DNA of 64,000 nt, from NCBI GenBank assembly GCA_944326605.1, contig CALVEM010000011.1, positions 1 through 64,000 on the forward strand. Direction: 5' to 3'. The position numbers and the translations under genes are program-made. Below the pieces are notes generated by a model that was not told where the DNA came from, made no database searches, and saw nothing but the letters and a program-made list of their open reading frames with translations. Position 1 is the stretch's first letter, and each line of letters begins with the position of its first letter. This DNA is from Candidatus Gastranaerophilales bacterium. Its GTDB lineage: Bacteria; Cyanobacteriota; Vampirovibrionia; Gastranaerophilales; Gastranaerophilaceae. Of the stretch, positions 35,859 through 43,453 are shown one piece after another.

Positions 35859-35895
35859 GCCTTAATGTTTGTTGATTTGCATTGAGGCTTTTTTT
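35859..35895 (+). terminator. Terminator of the early (Mor) operon
   Basis: A 9-bp stem (GCCTTAATG at 35859-35867 with CATTGAGGC at 35880-35888, one wobble) is followed by seven T residues. It ends the plus-strand early operon before the convergent minus-strand block. Confidence 0.88.
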
Positions 35896-35901
35896 ATGGG
35901 A

Positions 35902-35932
35902 AAAGCAAAACGCTATATATTATAGCGTTGCT
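35902..35932 (-). terminator. Terminator of the minus-strand block
   Basis: A 9-bp perfect stem (AACGCTATA at 35909-35917 with TATAGCGTT at 35921-35929), extended by GC pairs outside a small bulge, is followed on the minus strand by TTTTGCTTTT. It lies just after the stop of the gene at 35943 and forms a back-to-back terminator pair with the previous one. Confidence 0.75.
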
Positions 35933-35942
35933 TGATTAATTA

Positions 35943-36410
35943 TTAATCAATTGGAGTCAAAAAATCCATTCTTGTAATATAGGTGTTTTCATTTCGATCG
36001 ATAACCTTCATGTAATCTCCATCCCTACCTTTTTTGATGCCTTGATACAATATTACAACTTTTTGTTTTTTTAATTCATCATAAACCATAGTTCCAAATA
36101 ACATTCTGTTTATGCTTTGAAGTTCTTTAACTTTGCATTCAAATAAATCATCTTCAACCCATTTAAAATATTCTTTTAAAATTTCACTTTTTACATCGTT
36201 TTTGCTATCGTTGCAACAGTCTGCCAATTTTCTTCCGCTTCTACTATCAAGATATGCTCTTATCTCTTCAGGTTGTTTGCCTGATAATTCAAGCAGGGTT
36301 GTAAATGCTTCTGTCCATTTAATGTCAGTCTCTTCTATGGAATTATAACTGTTAATTGTTCCATAGAATCCGTATTGTGTATTTTCGCTTCCTAATACTT
36401 TATTTGTCAT
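35943..36410 (-). CDS. Accessory phage protein, unknown
   Basis: This protein of 155 residues has an N-terminal NTQYGFYGTINSYNS segment, then a helical middle and a C-terminal strand-rich part (KVVILYQGIKKGRDGDYMKV). No family is recognised. ATG 36410 is preferred because AAAGGAC lies just upstream; ATG 36431 overlaps the stop of the gene before it. It is the last gene of the minus-strand block. Confidence 0.6.
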   Translation of the reverse strand: MTNKVLGSENTQYGFYGTINSYNSIEETDIKWTEAFTTLLELSGKQPEEIRAYLDSRSGRKLADCCNDSKNDVKSEILKEYFKWVEDDLFECKVKELQSINRMLFGTMVYDELKKQKVVILYQGIKKGRDGDYMKVIDRNENTYITRMDFLTPID

Positions 36411-36430
36411 TGTTTTGTCCTTTCTTTTCA

Positions 36431-36790
36431 TTAATAAATTTCAACTTCAACTGCGTTTATAATTTTATTTTTGCCTGTTTTGAAGTCAGTACATTGTGAA
36501 ATTACCTTTTTCATACCTTTTACTTTGCATCCGTTATCGGCGAACATTCCTAAAATATCGATTGCACCTGAGAAGTTAGAAGATATTGTAATTGTTTTTA
36601 TTCCGAACTCTTTGCAATGTTTAATGATTTCTTCAACATCCTTGTCCCAAATTACATCGTCAAAATCTATTGTTTCATTGTTTGTATAAGCTGTTGCTCT
36701 ATAAGCCCAATAGAATGTGCGATTAATACCCCATTCTTTTAAACTTACATTTTGTTGTTTTGCCTGTTCTAATTTTTCAATTGTCTTCAT
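36431..36790 (-). CDS. Accessory phage protein preceded by repeat R1
   Basis: This 119-residue protein has a Trp/Tyr-rich front (WGINRTFYWAYRATAY) and a Rossmann-like middle (EEIIKHCKEFGIKTITISSNFSGAI). I have seen similar small proteins annotated only as hypothetical in gut phages; no function is known to me. GAAAGGAC precedes the ATG, and repeat R1 fills the gap upstream. Confidence 0.6.
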   Translation of the reverse strand: MKTIEKLEQAKQQNVSLKEWGINRTFYWAYRATAYTNNETIDFDDVIWDKDVEEIIKHCKEFGIKTITISSNFSGAIDILGMFADNGCKVKGMKKVISQCTDFKTGKNKIINAVEVEIY

Positions 36791-36808
36791 AATTTTGTCC
36801 TTTCGTTT

Positions 36809-36887
36809 TAATGTGCATTAACATTAATCACTCTCAAATCCTTTAATTTAAAGTCATTGGGAGTGATTTTGTATCATTTCAACACAT
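36809..36887 (-). repeat. Intergenic repeat R1
   Basis: R1 fills the gap between the stop of the gene at 36888 and the start of the gene ending at 36790. Read on the minus strand it starts with an imperfect dyad (TGTGTT-N5-GATACA, 36870-36886), continues with CAATGACTTTAAATTAAAGG, and contains AATCACTCCCAA/TTGAGAGTGATT, which can form a hairpin. R2 and R3 share these blocks. It probably contains a promoter or operator. Confidence 0.75.
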
Positions 36888-37118
36888 TTAATTTTTAGCT
36901 TCTACAAGCTCGCCGAAGTAAATGTCATCAGGTTTATCGGGATCAATTAAGCATTCTTTTAAAAAGACGAATCTTTCGCCGGCATCATAACCGTCTAACA
37001 TTTCACAGCATACAAACCTTTCATCCTTGCTAATCTTTAATACTTTATAATTGCAAGTATCATCATCACTAAATCCTTTAATGCGTTTTAATTTGTAAAT
37101 GCCGTTTAATTCAATCAT
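36888..37118 (-). CDS. Small accessory phage protein preceded by repeat R2
   Basis: This 76-residue, acidic, strand-rich protein (GIYKLKRIKGFSDDD, then YKVLKISKDERFVCCEM) is probably a small beta-barrel. No family is recognised. AAGGAG precedes the ATG and repeat R2 lies upstream. R1 begins directly at its stop codon. Confidence 0.6.
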   Translation of the reverse strand: MIELNGIYKLKRIKGFSDDDTCNYKVLKISKDERFVCCEMLDGYDAGERFVFLKECLIDPDKPDDIYFGELVEAKN

Positions 37119-37137
37119 AGCTTGCTCCTTATTTTAT

Positions 37138-37217
37138 AATGTGCATCAACATTAATCACTCCCAAGACCTTTAATTTAAAGTCATTGAGAGCAATTTTGT
37201 ATCATTCGGACACATAT
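37138..37217 (-). repeat. Intergenic repeat R2
   Basis: R2 is nearly identical to R1 through most of its length. The dyad TGTGTCCGAATGATACA is at 37199-37215 and abuts the stop of the gene at 37218. CAATGACTTTAAATTAAAGG and GGGAGTGATTAATG follow on the minus strand. Confidence 0.78.
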
Positions 37218-37469
37218 TTATTGAGCAATGTAATATTGAGTTGGAGCATAATTGTTGAAGTTCCAACGCAAGTCGTGGTAAAAATCTTGTTCGTAGTTTG
37301 GAGTTGGCTTAACAAAAGGCGGCAGAAAGTTTTTGCTTTCTTCTTGTGCCTTATAAGAATTAATAGCCGTTTTTAATTCATTTTTAAACTTGGCTTTGAA
37401 TTCATCTAAAGTTAATTCCAAGCGTTCATTGTTGTTTCTTCTATTCTTAATTATGATTTTTCTTTGCAT
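37218..37469 (-). CDS. Small accessory phage protein, unknown
   Basis: This 83-residue basic protein starts with KIIIKNRRNNNERLELTLDE and ends with an aromatic, Asn-rich tail (DLRWNFNNYAPTQYYIAQ). No domain is recognised. It lies behind the terminator at 37526-37548 and, unlike its neighbours, lacks an R-type repeat. A promoter is not obvious; AGGATAATAG lies just before the ATG. Confidence 0.5.
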   Translation of the reverse strand: MQRKIIIKNRRNNNERLELTLDEFKAKFKNELKTAINSYKAQEESKNFLPPFVKPTPNYEQDFYHDLRWNFNNYAPTQYYIAQ

Positions 37470-37525
37470 TTCTATTATCCTATCTTATAAATTTTTAATC
37501 TGTAATTACCTGAGTGGCTAATAAA

Positions 37526-37548
37526 AAACAGGGGATAAACCCCTGTTT
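37526..37548 (-). terminator. Terminator overlapping the DUF4268 stop codon
   Basis: A 9-bp stem (AAACAGGGG/CCCCTGTTT, loop of five) is followed on the minus strand by TTT. Its 5' arm includes part of the TAA stop of the gene at 37547. It separates that gene from the smaller genes downstream. Confidence 0.75.
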
Positions 37549-38365
37549 ATAGATATTTTTTGAATGTTGCTTTGAATAGTTCTGCTAACTCAATGTGCTT
37601 TCTAGCGGTTTCTTCGTAGGTTTCACTATCTTTTAAATCTGAATCAATGACCTGTCTTATATTGCAACTTTTATTTGTGTCTAAACATTGCCATATCAGG
37701 CTTCCGAGTTCTTTTTCAATTTCATCTTTATGCTTGTATAGTTCAGCATATTTTGCTTTATCGTTTCCGATAAATATTTCCGTTGCAACATAGCTGTCTT
37801 TTACGCTCATGGTTTGTTTAATGTAAGCACCTTTTACTCCGATTGGGATGTTTTGATAATGTTGCGATGCCGGCTGAACTTGAAAATCACCTAAGCCCAT
37901 CTCATCACACACTTCAAAGTATGCATTCCAATAGTCCAATTGAATACCGCTTGTTTGAGTGATTGCTCTCGGTTTCTTTTCTTTAATTTTGAATTCGGGT
38001 TTTAATAGGCATTCAAAGTCTATTTTATCCCCGTTCAAAAATGCCCTAAAAACAAAAATTCCAAGTTCACCATCTGAGCCTTCATTTATGAATTTTAAAA
38101 AATTCATAACTTGCTCTTTTGGGTTTGTAATCATCCAAACAAAATACGGTTTTTTCGGTAAATTTAAAACTTTCGGATCGTTAATTGCATTAACCAAAGT
38201 ATCGAAGTTTTGAGTTAAATCAGTAAGCGGTATAACAACTTTGCCGCTTTTGCTTTGGTAATCCGCAATCGTTGAAGTGACGATAACAGGTGTGTTCTTT
38301 TGCAAGTAATCAGAGAAGTTTTGTTTTGTCTTTAATACTTGTTCAGGTGTGATTGTTTCTGTCAT
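37547..38365 (-). CDS. DUF4268-domain protein
   Basis: This 272-residue protein has a C-terminal region (about 135-272) matching the DUF4268 layout: LDYWNAYFEVCDEMG, VATEIFIGNDKAKYAELYKH, KDEIEKELGSLIWQCLD and FKATFKKYL. DUF4268 occurs at the C-terminus of predicted nucleases and restriction-like proteins. The N-terminal half has VIVTSTIADYQSKSGKVVIP and is not assigned. A defence or anti-defence role is possible but unproven. Repeat R3 and a strong GGAGG site lie upstream. Confidence 0.65.
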   Translation of the reverse strand: MTETITPEQVLKTKQNFSDYLQKNTPVIVTSTIADYQSKSGKVVIPLTDLTQNFDTLVNAINDPKVLNLPKKPYFVWMITNPKEQVMNFLKFINEGSDGELGIFVFRAFLNGDKIDFECLLKPEFKIKEKKPRAITQTSGIQLDYWNAYFEVCDEMGLGDFQVQPASQHYQNIPIGVKGAYIKQTMSVKDSYVATEIFIGNDKAKYAELYKHKDEIEKELGSLIWQCLDTNKSCNIRQVIDSDLKDSETYEETARKHIELAELFKATFKKYL

Positions 38366-38389
38366 AATGACCTCCTTTTATTCTGTACA

Positions 38390-38458
38390 CACCCATTCAT
38401 CACTCGATTAATAATTAAATTAAAGTCATTGTGCCTCATTCTGTATCATTCAGACACA
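38390..38458 (-). repeat. Intergenic repeat R3
   Basis: R3 is the most diverged copy. It keeps the dyad TGTGTCTGAATGATACA (38442-38458), ACAATGACTTTAATTTAA and GAGTGATGAATG, but the second half is shorter and lacks the complementary hairpin arms of R1 and R2. It starts one base from the preceding stop codon. Confidence 0.7.
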
Positions 38459-38459
38459 A

Positions 38460-38867
38460 TTATTTTTTTCTAATATTTCTCTTTTCATTAAGTGCTAAAT
38501 AATGAATTTGAGTTCTCATATCCGATAAAAGCCTTGCTTCTCTGACACGTTCAACTTGCCTATCGAATTCATCAGATATTTTAGGGAAGTTTTTATCGTT
38601 TGAATCTGTATTAGAAAATGTTTCTCTAATCTTATTAAAGGATTCTAATTCCGCATCTAAATTTCTGCGAGCCTTGTTCATTTGTGCTTGAGTAGATTTA
38701 TATACCTTGTTTAGCTCATCATCTGTCATTTGATGATATTTATCCATAAATTCTGTGCGAAATGCATTATTATCATTTTCATATTTATTTTTTAATTCCG
38801 AGGAATTCGCTCTTGCACTTCCACCGCCACCACCGCTTCTGCCTCCGCCTGAGCCACGTCCGCCCAT
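38460..38867 (-). CDS. Gly-rich-leader phage protein 1
   Basis: This 135-residue protein begins MGGRGSGGGRSGGGG and continues with a Lys/Glu/Asn-rich helical domain (DDELNKVYKSTQAQMNKA). The same leader starts the next gene upstream, while the rest differs. N-terminal MGGRGS-type leaders occur on various phage proteins and may act as a virion-packaging or localisation tag; that is inference. The two genes are separated by 2 bp. Confidence 0.65.
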   Translation of the reverse strand: MGGRGSGGGRSGGGGGSARANSSELKNKYENDNNAFRTEFMDKYHQMTDDELNKVYKSTQAQMNKARRNLDAELESFNKIRETFSNTDSNDKNFPKISDEFDRQVERVREARLLSDMRTQIHYLALNEKRNIRKK

Positions 38868-38869
38868 AG

Positions 38870-39529
38870 TTAGTCTCCTTTCATTTTTGGAATGTCTATG
38901 TCAATCCAATTTTTTTCACTTGCTCCCCAAGTGATTTTTCTGCCGGATTGTTTAGCCATCTTTTTAATTACTTTATCAATCTGTTTTCCGCTTGATTTGT
39001 GTAAAATCTGCCAATCGTAGTCTTCTTCATATCGAGCTTCGGGTGGATTTTTCCATTTACCTAAATATCTAATAGATAAAGTCGTACGATTACCAAAATC
39101 ATTAAGTTGAATATCGCTATTGTCGACCATATTGCTTTTATCAACCTGTCTTTTTAATTGATATTTCAATTCACTTACAGTGCTATCCATAGACATTTTA
39201 GGTTTTGTTTTTCTTGGATCTTTTTCTTTCTTTTCGGGTTTAATTCCATTCTTCTTATTTTCCGCACGTTTAGCACGAGCTTTTGCAAGTGCATCGAGCC
39301 GTTTTTGTTTTAAATCTGCTGCTTTTTTAGCATCCAGTTCTTTTATTCTTTCTTGAATATCGTTCATTGCTTTAACTCGTTGTTCAACAGATAAATTGGA
39401 ATTGCCTGAAATGCTGTTATATAAATTAATAAGCTCGTTTTTATCTGTTATTCCCTCGCCGGTTGGTATTTTTTTAGCGGCACTTCCACCACCACCTGAT
39501 TTGCCTCCGCCTGAGCCACGTCCGCCCAT
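38870..39529 (-). CDS. Gly-rich-leader phage protein 2
   Basis: This 219-residue protein shares the MGGRGSGGG(K/R)SGGGG leader with its neighbour. A short helical region, a very basic coiled stretch (about 75-125, LKQKRLDALAKARAKRAE), and a C-terminal alpha/beta domain (about 130-219) with TTLSIRYLGKW and WGASEKNWIDIDIP follow. The basic stretch could bind nucleic acid. No family is recognised. A GGAG site lies upstream and the gap to the DUF4417 gene is 2 bp. Confidence 0.65.
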   Translation of the reverse strand: MGGRGSGGGKSGGGGSAAKKIPTGEGITDKNELINLYNSISGNSNLSVEQRVKAMNDIQERIKELDAKKAADLKQKRLDALAKARAKRAENKKNGIKPEKKEKDPRKTKPKMSMDSTVSELKYQLKRQVDKSNMVDNSDIQLNDFGNRTTLSIRYLGKWKNPPEARYEEDYDWQILHKSSGKQIDKVIKKMAKQSGRKITWGASEKNWIDIDIPKMKGD

Positions 39530-39531
39530 AG

Positions 39532-40155
39532 TTAGGCTCCTTTCTTTGTATTAAACTTATTCATGTACGGTTCGAACCATCGGATATTTTCATATCCTTC
39601 AAGTTCAGTCAGTTTGTTTCCATAAATCAAAATCTCTTTTGGTTCAAGTTGTTTTAACATCTCTTTGAATCCTTGCATAAAGAGCCTTTTTGCATTTTCA
39701 TCATTCAAAACTCCGACTGTTCCGATTGCAACAATGGAATGTTTTGGAATACCTAAAAACGCATATTTATAGCTTGATTCATCAGACCAACTAACGGTTG
39801 GAATAACTTTTATTCCTTTTGATTGCCAATAGCAAGCACACCAACGATTTCTATACACTTGCCATATTTGAAATGCTTCGGGGTAAGTTGTGTACATAGA
39901 AAAATCGGGCGATAAAACCCCATTATATTTTTTAAGTTCCGGGATTTGCGAATCGGCATTTTTCCAACATCTCTCGAATCTGTAATCATCCAAGAAAAAG
40001 TGAGCAGTTCCATTCCTGTTTGAATCTACCCTATATGGGATGAGTTCTTTTACATTGAACTCATCCGCTTTCATATCGGGTATTCCATAGGAATTGGAGG
40101 AGACAAAAAAGCCTTTTTCAACATTTTGTACGTTTAGAAAATCTCTCCAAGACAT
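39532..40155 (-). CDS. DUF4417 family protein
   Basis: This 207-residue protein matches the DUF4417 pattern: SPDFSMYTTYPEAFQIWQVY, RNRWCACYWQSKGIKVIP, VSWSDESSYKYAFLGIPKHS, and IVAIGTVGV followed by EPKEILIYG. The family is common in phages and mobile elements of gut bacteria and its activity is unknown to me. It lies between the lysis genes and the Gly-rich-leader genes. Confidence 0.8.
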   Translation of the reverse strand: MSWRDFLNVQNVEKGFFVSSNSYGIPDMKADEFNVKELIPYRVDSNRNGTAHFFLDDYRFERCWKNADSQIPELKKYNGVLSPDFSMYTTYPEAFQIWQVYRNRWCACYWQSKGIKVIPTVSWSDESSYKYAFLGIPKHSIVAIGTVGVLNDENAKRLFMQGFKEMLKQLEPKEILIYGNKLTELEGYENIRWFEPYMNKFNTKKGA

Positions 40156-40164
40156 AAAAACTCC

Positions 40165-40455
40165 TTATGCTCTTAACTCTTTTGCGGTTTCAAGTAGGTG
40201 GTTTGCAAAAGTTTCAATCGCTGTTACTCCCTGATTGAAGCAATAATCGTCAATTTCAGATGGGGTGGTTTTGATTTTTTGTTTTAGTTTAAATAAACTG
40301 TCAATGGCAGGTTGAGCATATTTTGCGAGATTTTCATAGAGCTTTGTAATTGAAGTCGGGACTTTCTTTTTGATTAGTTTTAAAATAAACGGTTGAATAA
40401 CAGCCCATATCGCACTAAAATCTTTCCAGTTTCTAACCAATGCTAATAAATTCAT
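40165..40455 (-). CDS. Small helical protein next to the endolysin
   Basis: This 96-residue protein has one amphipathic to hydrophobic stretch (FSAIWAVIQPFILKLIKKKV) and then charged helices. It overlaps the amidase gene by 23 nt. Its place makes a lysis-related role, such as holin or regulator, plausible, but the hydrophobic segment is short for a classical holin. Confidence 0.5.
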   Translation of the reverse strand: MNLLALVRNWKDFSAIWAVIQPFILKLIKKKVPTSITKLYENLAKYAQPAIDSLFKLKQKIKTTPSEIDDYCFNQGVTAIETFANHLLETAKELRA

Positions 40456-40984
40456 AGTAATTTCCTTTCTTTATAAACTTGTATTTTCCTGCTTTTATTC
40501 GGTTTTTATACCAATTAATTTTTTGCCTTAAATAATTTCCGACACTTTTTAGGGATAAATTGGGAGCAAAATGAAGGTAAGAAATATCGATTTTGCCTTC
40601 AGGTTTTTTCTTTTTACGGTCGAACTCATAATGTGTAAACACTTTGTTTTCATCGACTAAAATTCCATAGTTTACGCACAAATACCCTGCAAGACAGCAC
40701 AATGCTTCGACTTGTTTTTGTGTGAGAGGGTATTTTGTTTGTTTTTTAGATAACGAAAATCCTGCCATTCCGCAAACCGATAAACCAATACAGCCTGTAT
40801 TTCCCCCACCACAATGAGCCGCATAATTCCCATCGTAGCAGTTTAAATTATCTTCAGGTTTATGATTACCGGGATAAATTCTTCCATATTTATCCACGCA
40901 ATAATGATATGCTTTTAAATCTGCGTTGCAGGGTTTATTACTGCCTGCCGTCCAATGCAGACAAATTTTAGATAGGGATGTCAT
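40433..40984 (-). CDS. N-acetylmuramoyl-L-alanine amidase endolysin
   Basis: This 183-residue protein is a probable phage endolysin of the amidase_2/PGRP fold. Zinc-ligand candidates are His in KICLHWTAG, His in VFTHYEFD and the acidic site in GKIDISY; NLNCYDGNYAAHCGGGNTGC matches the substrate groove region. It cuts the amide between MurNAc and L-Ala in peptidoglycan. There is no signal peptide, so it needs a holin. Its start overlaps the previous gene by 17 nt. Confidence 0.88.
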   Translation of the reverse strand: MTSLSKICLHWTAGSNKPCNADLKAYHYCVDKYGRIYPGNHKPEDNLNCYDGNYAAHCGGGNTGCIGLSVCGMAGFSLSKKQTKYPLTQKQVEALCCLAGYLCVNYGILVDENKVFTHYEFDRKKKKPEGKIDISYLHFAPNLSLKSVGNYLRQKINWYKNRIKAGKYKFIKKGNYYEFISIG

Positions 40985-41282
40985 TTAAAAGCTTTCTCCT
41001 TTCTTGTCTTTCTGTAATTAAGTCAAAGTATTCGTTTTCACTTAACGAAGTTTCCATCCCTAATGCCTGTTGTTCTTGGTGTCGCAAGATTTTCCAGTCG
41101 GTATTTTTCAAAAATTCTTCAGCTTCGGATTTTTCAACCGCTGACAAATATGTATCTGCATCGAAAACCCACTCATCATTCATAAAGATTGATTGTTCAT
41201 GCGGTCTTTGAGGAACTTGAATGTCCCCAAACAGTAATTTTTCTGTTTCTAAATACTCGCCATCTCTTATTACAAAAAACAT
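40968..41282 (-). CDS. Small tail-fibre-associated protein
   Basis: This 104-residue protein is coupled directly to the fibre gene (start within the fibre stop region). It has a strand-forming front (FFVIRDGEYLETEKLLFGDI) and a helical C-terminus with DTYLSAVEKSEAEEFLKNTD and LITERQERRKLLNDI, as in fibre-assembly or XkdW-type proteins. The assignment is mainly from position. Confidence 0.6.
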   Translation of the reverse strand: MFFVIRDGEYLETEKLLFGDIQVPQRPHEQSIFMNDEWVFDADTYLSAVEKSEAEEFLKNTDWKILRHQEQQALGMETSLSENEYFDLITERQERRKLLNDIPI

Positions 41283-43444
41283 TAAAAACTCCTTTCAAGT
41301 TGAAGCACCAATGTAACATTTGCCTTGATTGCTTTTGCGGCATTGTTGTAATCCTTGTAATTCATCAATGTGGCAGGGGTGCGAACATTAAATTGGCAAT
41401 CGTCAACATAGAAGCCATAATTGTTTAATTCAATATTTGCATCAAAATTAGAATCAACGCACCAAGGCATAATAAAGCCGTTAACTTTATCTTTGATCCA
41501 TCCTGAAACTTTTAAATTTTTATAATCAACTCCAATATTATGAAAAAATGAATATAGGGTACTTGGTTTGAGTTCTGTTTCTTCGCTTGTGTATTTATTT
41601 TCTATTGCATAGCTCTGAATTTCTGAAATAAAATTATTTTGAGTTTTAGCTCTGCCGATATAAATAATTTCTTTTTCTTCAAACTCTTGTGTTTCAATAT
41701 TGTATGAATAAAATTTGTTTTCAGGGATTACAAAGCAATTCGTTATTTCGTGGATTTCAAATTCAGCTACCTGTGCTCTTTTGGCTGCATCTTGAATTTC
41801 TGTAATTTCAAGTTTAAATTTGTTGCATTCTTCGATTATATCTGCATCAAAATGGCGGACTTCATTGGCTGTCCAATTAACTTCGTTGTGGATTTTCTTT
41901 AAAATAATCCACTCTTCGCCGTTAAAGCCCTTAATAAAGCCGTTTTTTACACTGCCGGCAGGATCATCGTGCGAAGCAACAATCGTAAATCTTGCAGCTT
42001 TTCTGTAATTCGGGAAATCTATCTGTAACCATTGATTGCCGCCTACAACATTTGCAATCCATTTATTGTTCCATACGCCATTGAAAGCTAAATAAGCAGG
42101 GAAATTGCCGCCCTGCGGAACATAATGGCTGCTTGCGGAAGCAACATATCCAAACTTGAACTCTTTGCTTGTTGTAGGGGAAATCATTGTTGGAACAGAA
42201 TTTTTATTTGAATGTTTTTGAAGAGCGTTTGTATAAACGGGACAGGCTGTAGAAACAAAATGCTCAAACCTGTTTTCAGAATTTTTAATATACCCAATGT
42301 ACATCAGTGCATTGTTGTAAAAATTCTCAATTGTATGAGCTTGGCTCAATACTGATAATTGATTGATTTTTCCTATCTTTGCTTTCCCGATTCCTGTGTT
42401 GATTAACATTGGATTATCAAGAGACAAATCAACCTTTGCAACCATTGGCATAAAATCGTTTAGAGTTTCATACAACTCTAAAGCCCCAAATCCTGCATAA
42501 GTTCCTGCGCCGGAAATTCCATTAATAGTAATTCTGTAATATTTAAAATTATCAAAATATGTAAGAGCAAAAACACGTTTTTCTTTTTGCAACCAGTTTA
42601 AATTATTGGTATAATCCCCAAGCAGAGTCCAATTTATGTCATCATTGCTGCCTTCAATAACAAAATCACAAGGGGCATGAGTATTTGCATCAGCTGTATT
42701 TCTTGATGTTATAGAAAAAGCAGTCACTTTTGGCTGAATATTTTTGAATTCTATTTTTAGCCAACCTGTTTTTACTCCATTAACCGTTAACCACCCTTGG
42801 GTATCATTTACGTGATGACGAAATGCTTTCCAAGGCATATAATTTGTTGCATCATATTGAGAACTTGAAGAAACAATGCATATTTCATTTTCAAAAGCCT
42901 CCATTACCGGCATAATATCTTGAGAAAATTCTATTTTGTTTAAAAAATTGCTCTTTCCGTTATTGTCACGAGGTGCATCAATAATTGTCTGTGTCGGGAG
43001 TGTATTTGTCTTTTCTTCTTTTGAAGTAAAATAATTAACTTCTTTAACTTTGCCTTTTTCAAACAGATAAATTCCTATGTCTCCGGCTTTTGTCAATCTG
43101 TCGACATTATTTTGCAGTCTTAATGAAGGACTATTGATAATTTGCCTTGTTGATACAAATTCAATAAAAACAAAGCCATCATTAATTCCTGCAAACTCAG
43201 AGATTGTTGAAGTTCCTGAGACTTTGTAATTATTTGTATTTGTATTTAATTCTAAGACATTTGAGTTGCACTCTATCTCGTATAAAACATTTGTTTTATA
43301 TTCATCAAAAGTATCTCGTAGCTTATTTAAAAATTCTTCATGTTCATTATTTGAAAGTCGCAATTTTTCAAAATTGCTATTAACATCAGCCGCAATAGCT
43401 TTTGTTTTTGGTTTAAATTCAATTAAATCGTTAATCAAAGACAT
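41282..43444 (-). CDS. Tail fibre with two discoidin-like domains
   Basis: This 720-residue receptor-binding candidate has an N-terminal helical region (about 1-55), a beta-rich middle with a discoidin/F5-8 type C-like domain (about 205-330: MPWKAFRHHVNDTQGW, GWLKIEFKN, FKYYRITING), and a second one (about 430-580: YLAFNGVWNNKWIAN, QWLQIDFPNYRKAARF). Such domains bind glycans. The C-terminal part ends in strands (NVTLVLQLERSF). It probably recognises host surface sugar. It sits between the collar-fibre gene and lysis genes. Confidence 0.8.
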   Translation of the reverse strand: MSLINDLIEFKPKTKAIAADVNSNFEKLRLSNNEHEEFLNKLRDTFDEYKTNVLYEIECNSNVLELNTNTNNYKVSGTSTISEFAGINDGFVFIEFVSTRQIINSPSLRLQNNVDRLTKAGDIGIYLFEKGKVKEVNYFTSKEEKTNTLPTQTIIDAPRDNNGKSNFLNKIEFSQDIMPVMEAFENEICIVSSSSQYDATNYMPWKAFRHHVNDTQGWLTVNGVKTGWLKIEFKNIQPKVTAFSITSRNTADANTHAPCDFVIEGSNDDINWTLLGDYTNNLNWLQKEKRVFALTYFDNFKYYRITINGISGAGTYAGFGALELYETLNDFMPMVAKVDLSLDNPMLINTGIGKAKIGKINQLSVLSQAHTIENFYNNALMYIGYIKNSENRFEHFVSTACPVYTNALQKHSNKNSVPTMISPTTSKEFKFGYVASASSHYVPQGGNFPAYLAFNGVWNNKWIANVVGGNQWLQIDFPNYRKAARFTIVASHDDPAGSVKNGFIKGFNGEEWIILKKIHNEVNWTANEVRHFDADIIEECNKFKLEITEIQDAAKRAQVAEFEIHEITNCFVIPENKFYSYNIETQEFEEKEIIYIGRAKTQNNFISEIQSYAIENKYTSEETELKPSTLYSFFHNIGVDYKNLKVSGWIKDKVNGFIMPWCVDSNFDANIELNNYGFYVDDCQFNVRTPATLMNYKDYNNAAKAIKANVTLVLQLERSF

Positions 43445-43453
43445 AAAAACTCC

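Noticed and set aside
36809-38458. R repeats as a CRISPR array or integron attC sites
   Set aside because: The repeats are separated by full genes, are not of spacer length, and lack attC core sites.
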